Positions 11,301 through 23,300 of a DNA stretch of 64,000 nucleotides are shown here, in pieces. Within the stretch, counting starts at the first letter, position 1. The number at the start of each line of letters is the position of its first letter. A model generated the notes under the pieces. The model made no database searches and was not told where the DNA came from. It was given only the letters and a program-made list of their open reading frames with translations. Made by a program: the position numbers and the translations under genes. Source of the stretch: Owenia fusiformis (Eukaryota > Annelida > Polychaeta > Sabellida > Oweniidae); contig CAIIXF020000011.1 of the NCBI GenBank assembly GCA_903813345.2, forward strand, positions 24,980,166 through 25,044,165. Direction: 5' to 3'.

Positions 11301-14300
11301 TTTACTACGAGAGTAAATGTCATTTGCTATGTGTGTACCTGTATCCTTGGCGACTTATATTTCCTGAGAAGCCGCGGGGTTGTTGTGTTTCTTAAGAGTG
11401 GAACCCTAATTATAGCTAGATGGTTTGAGTGGCCTGTGCTACCTGTTGTCCCTACTGTCTCTGATTGCCAATATCATGTAAATATTGATCAATATTGACA
11501 CATTGAATAAAGCTTCCCTTAGCGTTCCCCCCTTTAGTGATGTTGATACCTCCACACGGGAAGATGGTTCCCATAGATCCGAAGAGTTGCTAAATGAACC
11601 CCAAGTTTACATCTCTGATAATGATGGCGTCAGGATAATGTACAGTCTCTGGTGCCTCATTGATTTATCATTTCCATTATTGATTACCAACTGAAGTAAT
11701 GAGAAAAGACTGTCTACCCAAACTGTTACCTTGTTGCCCTAGTAGATGACCTAGGCTCAACCGTTACACAATTGGAGTAATTGTGAACGTAATGTTTGAG
11801 GCAGAGTTCCCTTGTACATAGTGTATATAATTGTGATGGTGCCGAAAGCTGTCAGTAAAACAGTACACCAACTGTAAAATGTTATCTCCATCCCTCAATG
11901 GTCCCTAAATGCCGAACTCCAGCAATGTCACTCAGCTGTAGCCTATTTTGTCTTGTCCCACAGTCTTAAGGTAGGCGGACATTGAATATGTGTGTGGTTA
12001 CCATGGTTGATGATCCCTTGAGCTATTATAGATATGAATGTCTATGTAGCGTGTCTCGTACAAGAGACTTATTCGTTGGCTGGCCATTGGAGGAAGTTGT
12101 AGCTATTGTAGATTGGAACATCTGCATAGCAATGATACGAGAGGAGTTTCACTTCCAGGTTTAGAGATGTCGACCACAAGCCAACAATATAGAGAGACAT
12201 TGAGAGAACATTCTGTAACCATACACCAAGGATGATTGGAGAAGCTTACTACATATATTTGATCTTCATACTGTATTTGATGTGCTATATATGAACTTAT
12301 GACTATCTCTGTTATACAGAGGCATTACCATGCTACGCAGTGTTCTGGATACGACTAGTGCCAACTTAGTATAAAATGACTAAACATTTATTGGAATTCT
12401 AACAATGACACAATCTTAATGACTATAACTACAAAATACATGTGCTATTCTGAACTCTTGATATTGATATAAATGTGGTTTCTTCATTTGAATATTGTAA
12501 TGACATTTTTTCAGGTGATGCAAGTCGTAAGTGTATAACCATGTAAACTACTGTGTTATTATGTACCTTTGAGATCATATATTCACATTGAATTACATGC
12601 TTATGTATATTTTTGATTATCTTTTAATTATTTTGTAATAATTGTGTAAAAGTTCGGGACGAACTTATTTCAAAGAAGGGGGCAGTGTAACGACCCATCA
12701 GCCTATCTATTATTTTCAATGGCTTATATCTGGTCCGATGTGCCGTTACTGACCCTTCTTATTGCATTGCTTTAGTCAAAATAACTAACAATTTCATTGT
12801 TCACCAGTATGGAGTTTTACTGTATTATATATCTGTACTTTGCTGACTGAGACTGTAGTGACAAGGTATCGCCTTGTGAATTGTACGAATTTTGTATGTT
12901 AACTTTTGTAAGAGTCACCATGAGTCATAGGCTGTATAGCCTGTCCACTACTTCAGTGTCTGAAGTTACTCGGCTTAAGGATATAGTTCCATTGTTTATC
13001 TTGCCTTGTTGTGATTATTTTGACCTATGTACGCTATTTAGTGTGTCTAATTTATTGTATACATGTTAATATGTATGTACATAACTTTACTGTGTTTTGA
13101 ATTGTCTTATTTTAAAATGTAGTTCATCTTGTTATGTGAGTAGTGATATGTAATCATGTTGTGTGATCAGTCTCTTGGAAATCTCAAAATGGTGGAAAAC
13201 AGGTTGCTCATTTCTCTTCAATTACATTGGATTTATAGCAGTTTCCGTTCGTTAATCGGGGTGAATGGTGTTCTAAGGTAATTATGAAGTAGTTATTTAA
13301 TTGGTCAAGAAGTTTCGAGGCATTTCGTTTACTGATTCAGTTGTTATTCAGAGTCAAACTTTTGATGTAATTTCCATGTAACTTTGAGTTCAAATCATGT
13401 CTTTTCTTGTCAAAATCTACCTCTAATTACGGTAATTATGCTTAATTGTTAATGTTAATTATACCCACTATACCGGTAGAACATGTATTGGTACCAGGGT
13501 CCCGTTTTGGAGTGAGTTTTGGGGTGATTCAGGCCATCCCAATGTACTGTAATGGAAGCTGCATGTGGCTGTCAGGTTGCTAGCCAAATGTAGCTAGGCT
13601 CTAGTTGGAGCCATTTGCAGCCATGTAGGAGTTGCGTGGTATTTGGGTATATTTTACACTATATAAGTCAGATCTTATTCTTTATGTAACATAACTTGTA
13701 TTAATGAATGATTTCCAATTGAAATAGAATTAATTAATGTTAATCTTTAATTGCTTTTATTATGTTGTTTTATTGTGTTGGTGAGATTAACACTTATACA
13801 TACACCCCCCCCCCCCCGACTAACATTGACTATTAACATGGACTGTGACATTTAGACTTCCCCTAATCAACGCCCCCCTCCCTCAGTCACTCTGGCTATT
13901 ATGCTGTATGTGACTAGTCCCTCACCCCCCCTCACATTCGCACTTTCCCAGATACGAGCTACAAGTGGCTACACAATTGGTGTGTGAATATAGTTGATCA
14001 GGCTGACCCCCCCCCCCCTGGCTACATTGGGCTGCAACCCTATAGTCACTAGTAAGGTGTCCTATACCACCCTTGGTCCGAGGCTACATTAGGCTACAAC
14101 CCTAAAGTAACTAGTTAGGAGTCCCATACCACCCTTGGTCCGAGGCTACATCAGGCTGCAACCCTATATTAACTAGTGAGGTGTCCCATACCACCGTTGG
14201 TCCAGGGCTACATTAGGCTGCAACCCTATAGTAACTAGTGAGGTGTCCATACCACCCTTGGTCCGAGGCTACATCAGGCTGCAACCCTATATTAACTAGT

Positions 14301-17300
14301 GAGGTGTCCCATACCACCGTTGGTCCAGGGCTACATTAGGCTGCAACCCTATAGTAACTAGTGAGGTGTCCATACCACCCTTGGTCCGAGGCTACATCAG
14401 GCTGCAACCCTATATTGACTAGTGAAGTGTCCCATACCACCCTTGGTCCGGGGCTACATCGGGCTGCAACCCTATATTAACTAGTGAGGTTCCCATACCA
14501 CCGTTGGTCCGGGGCTACATTAGGCTGCAACCCTATATTGACTAGTGAGGTGTCCAATACCACCCTTTACCCGGGGCTACATCAGGCTACAACCCTATAT
14601 TAACTAGTGAGGTGTCCAATACCACCGTACACCCGGGGCTACATTAGGCTGCAACCCTATATTGACTAGTGAGGTGTCCCATACCACCCTATACCCGGGG
14701 CTACATTAGGCTGCAACCCTATATTGACTAGTGAGGTGTCCCATACCACCCTATACCCGGGGCTACATTGGGCTGCAACCCTATATTGACTAGTGAGGTG
14801 TCCCATACCACCCTATACCCGGGGCTATATTGGGCTGCAACCCTATATTGACTAGTGAGGTGTCCCATACCACCCTATACCCGGGGCTACATTGGACTGC
14901 AACCCTATATTGACTAGTGAGGTGTCCCATACCACCCTATACCCGGGGCTACATTAGGCTGCAACCCTATATTGACTAGAGGGGTCCCCATACCACCGTA
15001 TACACGGGGCTACATTAGGCTGCAACCCTATACTAACTAGTAGGGTCCCCATACCACCCTATACCCAGGGCTACATTGGGCTACACCCCTCTGGTATCAA
15101 GTGAGGTGACCAATACCATTTCTCATCCTTGACTTCACATAGTTATAACCCCAATGTATGTAGCAGGATGATCCTATTGACTTATCCTTACTGACTACAT
15201 GTGACTTTACTCTCACATATTAATGCGGACTTAATACAGACTTATAAACCCACATGTAATTGTTTTATTATTAAATGATAATGTTGAAATGATACTGCTT
15301 TGGGAATAAGATAACAGTCTGGGACTGTGTTATGCCAAGGCCATGCTACACTTGTATGGCAGATACATGGCCCACGATTGTTACATAAGCAACGAAACTA
15401 TGTACCAATTGCCTAAATGCAGCTCCCCTTTCTCAGAGATCATCCATTGTGTGTGTAAGGCAGATTGTATTTCTATGAGATGTTCTTGTAGAAAAATGAA
15501 ATAACTGTTCTTTGACATGTAAGGTATGCAAAGGCATTTGTGCAAATACCTCCATTACTGATCATGAGAATAATGATGACTAAATAATGAACACTGGCAG
15601 ATCTGGGCCCCTCCCACCCCCTTAGGCGGGCCCAGAAAAAAATTGGGCCCAAAAAGGCCTTAAGGCCCCGAAATGTGGGCCTTTTGGTCATAAATGGGCC
15701 TTTTAAAGCCTTATTTTTTAATTGAAGAAATGGGTCTCAATATTTCAAAATTTGGGCCCACTTCAGGGTTTTAGGGGCCCAAATTTTTTTCCGCGGAAGT
15801 TTTTACTCAGACCTGACATTTGCCCCCCCCCCCTTGTTGGTTCCCATATCCGCCCCTGATGAAGGCTGGTGATAGACAAGGTTGTAACTGATTGTTGTTA
15901 CAACATAATAGTATTAAGCTTATTTAATCAGCATTCTTTTTTGCTCTCTATAAGTAAGACACATATATGAAGGTTAAGATTACAAAATTAAGGGAGCATT
16001 TTTGATAATGAACATAACATAATCGAACCAGGCCCTGTATTAGGACCAGGGATTTACTTTGCGTTACACTAGTTAACTCAGGAGGATTTATTAATGTAGA
16101 AACCTTTTCCTCATTTTTTTTATTGAATTTCATCTTGAAATCGAACATTCTTCAGTTGAACGTCTTCATTTCATTACTCAATATCACTGTATGGTTAAGA
16201 ACACCTTAGTCAAAAGTAACAATTTTTCCTTAATACAGGGCGAGCCAAAAAGGTAACCCAAACAAATCTTAATAATCCAGTCCAATCATCCTGCATTGAT
16301 TTAGTGTCATATTTGGCAGAATTGAGTCTTGGTCGTCAATGTATTATCAATCTACCCAGTCTCAGTGGTCTCTAGTGGTCACGATTTTATGGCCATTTTA
16401 TACCATGCCATGAAATATTGGTGTCATGCCTGGAGGCCAACTTGAACGTATCGTGCGTTGTTGTTCAAATCAGGAGCATAAAAATCATGTGTTATGACTC
16501 TCATCTTCATTCTTATCTATGTTTTAATGTTTCAAGTGTTGTTAGTATCGAAAAAAGGTCCACAGATAAAAAAAAAAACTGGTGGTATTGATGTCCAGTC
16601 AGTTAGGCACATTTCGATATTTTGAGCACATTTTGTAAATGGCCATAAAATCGTGACTATTAAGGATAGATCAATGACACTTAGTAGAATGAAAAAACAT
16701 TGAACAAGGTAATTGTGCCAAATATGATGTCAAACCCATGCTGAATGACTGGGTTATTAACAAACATTTGGTTGGGTTACCTTTTTTGGCTCATATGAAT
16801 AAACTTATGTCAGGGACAGGGATATTTAACATTTTGTTGCCTTTTCAAGGACATTTTTTGACCACTGATTTTAACAAATCGTTCTCTGTTTTACCAGAAA
16901 AGGTATATTATATATCACATTGAATTTAAAAGGAAAAAACATTTGATGATTTAACAGATATCAACTAAAAGTAGGGCTTCCCCTATATTTCACCTGGCAT
17001 TTGATGTTTTTCTACTTTTTTTTACATAATCCTTTCCTAAAAACCTCAAAATACTGTTTTCAGGACAAAATAAGCCTTTACAAATAATTTAGTTGTGCTA
17101 TTGAGTTCAAATATGACATATCTTGGAAGTAATTAAACAAAAGTAAGGTCACCCCAAAAGTGGGTGTGGTAAAATATTGAAATTTCAAATATTATTGTCA
17201 CGCTCAATATTCACTTAATGACCCTGATACTTATCAAAGACAATGTTCAGGTGTACAATACCCTCCTTGATATTTTTCATGCAATTCTGATGAATTGATA

Positions 17301-20300
17301 CAGAAATAAATACATTGTTATATTAAATTCGGGCTATTTGATGGCCTATTTTCAGATATTTGGCGCTAGAAATGCCAATTATTGCACTCAAATAGTTGGT
17401 TAACAATTTTTGGTTGCTCTTATGTCAGTAAACTATCATAATATAACTCGTTTAGTTGACAAGAGTATTCCATTTTGAAATAAAAAAATATTTACAATCC
17501 CATACTCAAATTTGGAGGGGGGTACCTGGAATGTGACATTTCATATTTGTCCACTGCATATATTTTTCTATATTTTTGATATGTTTTTCAACTGGTATCA
17601 ATATACAATATAAGCCTTATTTAAAAACTGTTGCAATTTTGGGGATGTTAAACTTCCATTTGCCTAGCCTACTGTGGTCGGGAAATATGTCTGAAATAAT
17701 TAGCTTCTTCGTTCTTAAACAGTCTTCAATACGTCCATCTCGTTCGCAGTTCGTTTAGGTTGCACCACGTCGGTGTGCAACGTAGTAGAACGCGTCCCTT
17801 AGTCTGGAAGGTCAACATGACCTGATTACAGAACGGTATGATCGCCATCGAATTTTGAATCTATTCAAAATTCTAAAATCACATTCCCGTATAAGAACGT
17901 TCATAAAGCTCGTAAATAGACCTTAGAAAGTTGCAGCTACGTTCATTCCGTTCGCACACAGTTTAAAACCAGTTTTGAAGAACGCAGTGGCAACTTGTTT
18001 GGTGTGATAGCTATATCTTTGCTAACTCGTTCAAAAGCAGTGTTGAATACGTTCTTAATCAGTTTAAACCCGTTTGCAATTAGTTCTACCTCGCTCTCAA
18101 CACGTCCTCAGACAGTTCAACTCGTTGTTAAAACGTCCCTAGTAGGATTGAAGTACGACGGTTTCGTTCGTAGTACGTCCAGCTCGTCGTTAGTACGTTG
18201 TCACTCGTTCTAATTGTAGAACGTGACGACCAAGAGAACGTTTTGAGCATTGTCTAAGTTCTAGAGGACCTACCCGTTCGAGAACATTCGATAACATTTG
18301 TAAATAGATCCCAAACGGTTCTTAGAAGGTCCAGTCCGTTCGTACACAGTTGAAGCCCGTTTTCGAGATCGTAGTGAGAACTAGCCTGGTGTGATAGTAG
18401 GGTAACCCTACTATCACACCAAACTAGTTCTCACTACGTTCTCGAAAACGGGCTTCAACTGTGTACGAACGGACTGGACGTACTAAGAACCGTTTGGGAT
18501 CTATTTACAAACTCCATCGAACGTACTCGAACGGGTAGGTCCTATAGAACTTAGACAATGCTCAAAATGTTCTCGTGGTCGTCACGTTCTACAATTAGAA
18601 CGAGTGACAACGTACTAACGACGAGCTGGACGTACTACGAACGGAACCGTCGTACTTCAATCCTACTAGGGACGTTTTAACAACGAGTTGAACTGTCTGA
18701 GGACGTGTTGAGAACGAGGTAGAACTCATTGCAAACGGGTTTAAACTGATTAAGAACGTATTTAACACTGCTTATGAACGAGTTAGCAAAAATATAGCTA
18801 TCACACCAAACAAGTTGCCACTGCGTTCTTCAAAACTGGTTTTAAACTGTGTGCGAACGGAATGAACGTAGCTGCAACTTTCTAAGATCTGTTTACGAAC
18901 TTTATGAACGTTCTCAGACGGGAATGGGATTTTAGAATTTGAATCGATTCAAAATTCGATTGCGACCATACCGTTCTGTTATCAGGTCATGATGACCTTC
19001 TAGACTAAGGGACGCGTTCTACGGCGTGTTGCACACCGACGTTGTGCGACCTGAACGAACTGCGAACGAGATGGACGTATTGAAGACTGTTTAAGAACGA
19101 AGAAGCTAATTATTTCAGACATATTTCCCGACCACAGCCAGATTGAGCCCGTTTTACGACGTTTTCGTAGGACTGGCAAGAACGGGTAAGAACGAGTTTG
19201 GTGTGATAGGGGGGTTAGCAGCCATCACTATACCCTCATACTTCAGCCCTCAAATAAACACAAACACTAAACAGTTCCATCCATTCAAATTCATCCAACC
19301 AGCTGCCAGAACGGATGCATACAAGTTTAGTTACTTTCCAAGGACAATAGTAAAATTGAACACTCTACCCAGTGACAGTGATAGCCTATCCAGTTTTAAA
19401 TCTTCTGTCAGCAAGCAGCTTAACAATTAAGCTCGGTTGAATTTCAGCAATAGGTAGGTCTATGACACATTCTTAAAATTTGTTTTTGTTATGTGCAAAT
19501 GATTATTGGATATGGCCTACTTTTCTACGAACGGGAGCATCGACCTTTGGGAAGATGCCTCCTTAAGTGGAGAAGTGCTTCATGATCTCAGTGTACATTT
19601 TAAAATGAGTTGTAAACCATAGATCTACATGTGTTTTTTAAATGTTAAGGTTCAAATTGTATTCTATTCAAATTATATCACTGTTAAACTATATATCTGC
19701 TTGCTTTAAATGGGCTTATTAGCCTTTTGCGGATTATTGATGTAGATGTACATGTAGATGTAGATGGGACGGTAAAAACTGTGTTTAATAATCATCGATA
19801 TTTCATTGTATTTCGCTGCATTTAAATGGAATTAGAAAAGGTGAATATTTAGGTTGATGTATGGATATTTTGAGCTGTTTAAAGATACAAACAATGTTTT
19901 ATGAGGTTAAGGCAGGTTATAAAATCGTAATATTGGCAAAATATTGATCCGTACTTAAGCATATAAGAGAAACGATATGAAAAATTTATCAATTAAAAAC
20001 AGTGGGACAAAACATCCCAAAAATTTAAAATTTAAGAACAATAACAAAAAGGTCGTTGAGAGTTTGAAGAAAAAAACGGGTACCGGGTATCGGGTACTAA
20101 ATCCTCCATGCTGGGTTCCAACTTGGTACCCGGTACCCGGTCGAGAAAACTGGTGTAAAAGAAATGATGGTCCCCCAGGGATTATGGTCCCCTTTCTCAA
20201 CGGCCCTTACTGGCCCTGATTGCGTATAAGATAATGAGGGAAAGAGTTGTATTTAGGTCCCCATATAAATCAATGGGGAGTAGGACCATAATTTGATAGG

Positions 20301-23300
20301 ACCTCCTACCCTTCTACACCTGGTACCGGTAACCGGGTACCAAGTCGGAACCCAGCATGGAGGATTTAGTACCCGGTACCCGTTTTTTCTACAAACCCGG
20401 TCGTTGACATAATTTTCATTTTCTAAATTAGCTTTGTGATTGAGTGTAGAAAAAAATCTGCCTTTCAGTATTGTCATGTATGACCAACGTAGAGAATCAA
20501 AGTGTGCTCTACACCCTATGCAGACAGAGCCTGTTGGAAATATTTGGTGCGGCAAAAAGTGAGCGTTTGGTGCGGAGTCAACGGTCATTTTTGAATTTAA
20601 ATGGGATATTTCTGAAACTAAGCCGTTTTGGGACTTCAGATGTACTCATATTAGTTCAACGCCGTTAAACTCAATAACGGCGTTTTTTATTATTAGGAAT
20701 TTTCTTGGGGCCGTTATTGAGTTTAACCTCTTTACTATTCTTTCCTTTGATGCAAGTTTTGGATCCACCGAAACCATTTTTCTGCGATAACATGCAACTG
20801 ATACTTGACAACAATATAAAAAAATAACATCAAGCGATTCAACACACTATTATTGTATTAAAGGTTCATTTATACGAGTAAAATAAGGTTAAACTTACCA
20901 ATCTCTAAAATGACATTTCTGCATATCCGTCATTGTGTCTGTTCGTCCCGGGTTAAAATTTAAACTATTAGCGAAACGAAATTGTTGTCAAATAGATTGA
21001 TAATAATTACGAGATTGCTCGGATAAAAAGATCAATTTTGAGGATAACAGGTATCTTTGATTGATTTATATAGCGCTTGTATACACGCAAAATAGTTATT
21101 TATTGCAAACCTACTGTTCGTTGATGCAGTGTCGCAATGACGGTTAATTCCTGATACGATTTGCAATTTAGATGTTATCGGGGCTGACCGACATTTTTGT
21201 AAAATTCCAAACCTGTCTCCGATATTTTCTTAATAATGCATCAGTAGGATCTAAGGGGGATACGGGATGGTATGTATGTATTTATAAGGTATGTATGCAT
21301 GCTTGAATCACATTCTTTATGTAATATGACCATGTTTTCAGAGTTTAATTAGTTCCGCTTGTCGAAACCTGCGGAACGATTAAATTAACGCATCAAGGGC
21401 AAAATGATCATGGAGGTTAGACCTAGCCGGGACCATAAGACATGTCAGATAATACTCCAGTAAAACCGTTGTAAATATTCACAAATAAATGAAAAAATTG
21501 CAATACACAGTAAACCTAGTGTAATCAATAGCCATTGGTATGTAAAACAACATATCAAAAATCTAGAAAAATCTAAGTGGTGGACAACCTTAAAATCACC
21601 ATTTATACCCCCTGGGGTAATTTTATGAGGGGGTACTATTATAACCATTAATAATTTCTGTTTTATAACTCCAATCACTATAAAATCTTCAGGGATCATG
21701 CTTAATTGCTCAAAATCTTTAATATTTCAGGTTAATCCGAAGCTTCTCATAATAACAGATGTTGCCATTTCTCTTCAAATCATTTGAAAATAAACATTAA
21801 TGTACCCTAAAAACATATTTGGGGAATGTTAGGTGACTACCTCTCTATCTACTCAAAAGTGGGCGTGGCACTTTTCAGTTTTAATTTGCTAAAACAGTTA
21901 TTTTTACAAAATCAGTCGAAGTTATATTTATAGAGCTCATGGATACTGATGTTATTCTTTAATATGGTGAGTCTGTACATGATTGGTTAAGGGGTTGCCA
22001 TAGTAACAGAGCATAATAAACGCAAATAGTGAAGTGCATATGTTCTGAAAATACTTATTTTATAACATGGAATATGATTCAACCCACAGCGTATATGGTG
22101 CGCTTCAATACCAGAACATATCATCCAATAGCCTAATATGGTAGAACCTGAGACCATAGAATAGTTCAGAAGAGCCCAAGTTGGTCCAGCCTCCAGAGTA
22201 TATAGATGGTACAGCCTCCAGAGTATAAGATTAGTGCAGTCTCAATAATCTAATATGATACAGTCTCTAGAGTGTAATATGTATTCAGCATCCAGAGTTC
22301 AAGATGATACAACATTCAGAATCTAAGATTGCTATAGCAGTCAGAGCCTAGAATGGGTACAGCCTCCATAAGTCTAAGATGGTACAGCCTCCAGATCCTT
22401 AGATGGTACGGCCCCAAGATATAACATGGGATCAGTCTCCAGAGTATAAGATGGCACAGCTTTCAGAGGCTATGATTGCTATAGCATTCAGAACCTAGGA
22501 TGGGTACAGCCTCCATGAGTCTAAGATGGTACAGCCTCCATGAGTCTAAGATGGCACAGCTTCTAGACCCTTAGAAGTGGTACGCCCTCCAGATGTGACA
22601 TGGAATCAGTCTCCAGAGTCTAAAATGATACAGCCTTCAGAGGCTATGATTGCTATAGTATCCAGAGGCTAAGTAAGCACGGTCTTCACGAGTCTAAGAT
22701 GGTACAGCTTCCAGATATAGCATAGGGATCAGTCTCCAGAGTCCAAGATAGTAGATCCTTCAGATCATTTGATTGCTATAGCATTCAGAGCCTGGTATAA
22801 GTACAGCTTCCACGAGTCTAAACCGTACAGCCTCCGATCCTTAGATGGTACAGCCTCTCGATATAACATGGGATCAGTTTCCAGAGTCTAAGATAGTACA
22901 GTCTTCAGAGCCTAAGATGGTTCTGAAAATGGTATAGTCTACGTCTAATATTAACAATTAGAGTCTAATATGGCCTCAAGAGTTTAATGGGTACATCTAC
23001 TTCTATGATGGCTACAACCTTCGATTCCAAGAATCTAAGATGGCCCAGTCTCCATAATCTAAAATTAATACTCCCTACGGAGTCTAATATGATACAACCC
23101 CCAGATGAATTCAGCCTCCAGAGAATAATATAGCTTCAGAGTATAGTTTGGATTCAGCCTGTAGAGTACAAAGATAGTACAGCCACAATAGTCTATGATT
23201 TCTATGAAAGTCAGGAGTCAAAGATAGGTACAGCCTCCAAGAGTCTAAGATAGTACAGCCTACAAGAGTCTGAGATGGTAGAGCCTCCAAGAGCCTAAGA

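Larger units (their letters stand above)
7275..15385 (+). mobile_element. Young non-autonomous gypsy-like LTR retrotransposon (LARD-like)
   Basis: Two almost identical LTRs of about 2.7 kb (7275-9972 and 12686-15385) begin TGTAACGACCC and end TTGTTACA. They are flanked by the direct repeat TAAG (7271-7274 and 15386-15389). A primer-binding site follows the 5' LTR and a purine tract precedes the 3' LTR. I found two substitutions and one poly-C length difference between the LTRs, so insertion was very recent. The 2.7 kb interior has only short unrelated open frames and no recognisable gag, protease, RT or integrase, so it must have been mobilised by another element's enzymes. Confidence 0.95.
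4680..19214. mobile_element. 14.5 kb TIR/foldback transposon inserted in the LINE, itself carrying an LTR retrotransposon
   Basis: The ends are CCCCCCTATCACACCAAACT at 4680 and the matching GTTTGGTGTGATAGGGGGG ending at 19214, flanked by TTA on both sides (4677-4679 and 19215-19217), a 3-bp target duplication. The first ~85 bases of the arms match well. The next several hundred bases (4766-5480 against 16900-17678) match as diverged inverted repeats. The right end additionally holds a 1.46 kb palindrome. No transposase was recognised. Without the 8.1 kb LTR element the transposon would be about 6.4 kb. A 3-bp TTA duplication is typical of PIF/Harbinger, but the family cannot be assigned. Confidence 0.85.

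Noticed and set aside
10264-11694. Several 60-100 codon frames inside the LTR element
   Set aside because: No gag/pol motifs (CCHC, protease DTG, YxDD, HHCC), and the frames are scattered among three phases.
20659-20690. Stem plus T-run that looks like a bacterial intrinsic terminator
   Set aside because: The context is a eukaryotic intron full of inverted repeats; there is no bacterial gene nearby.
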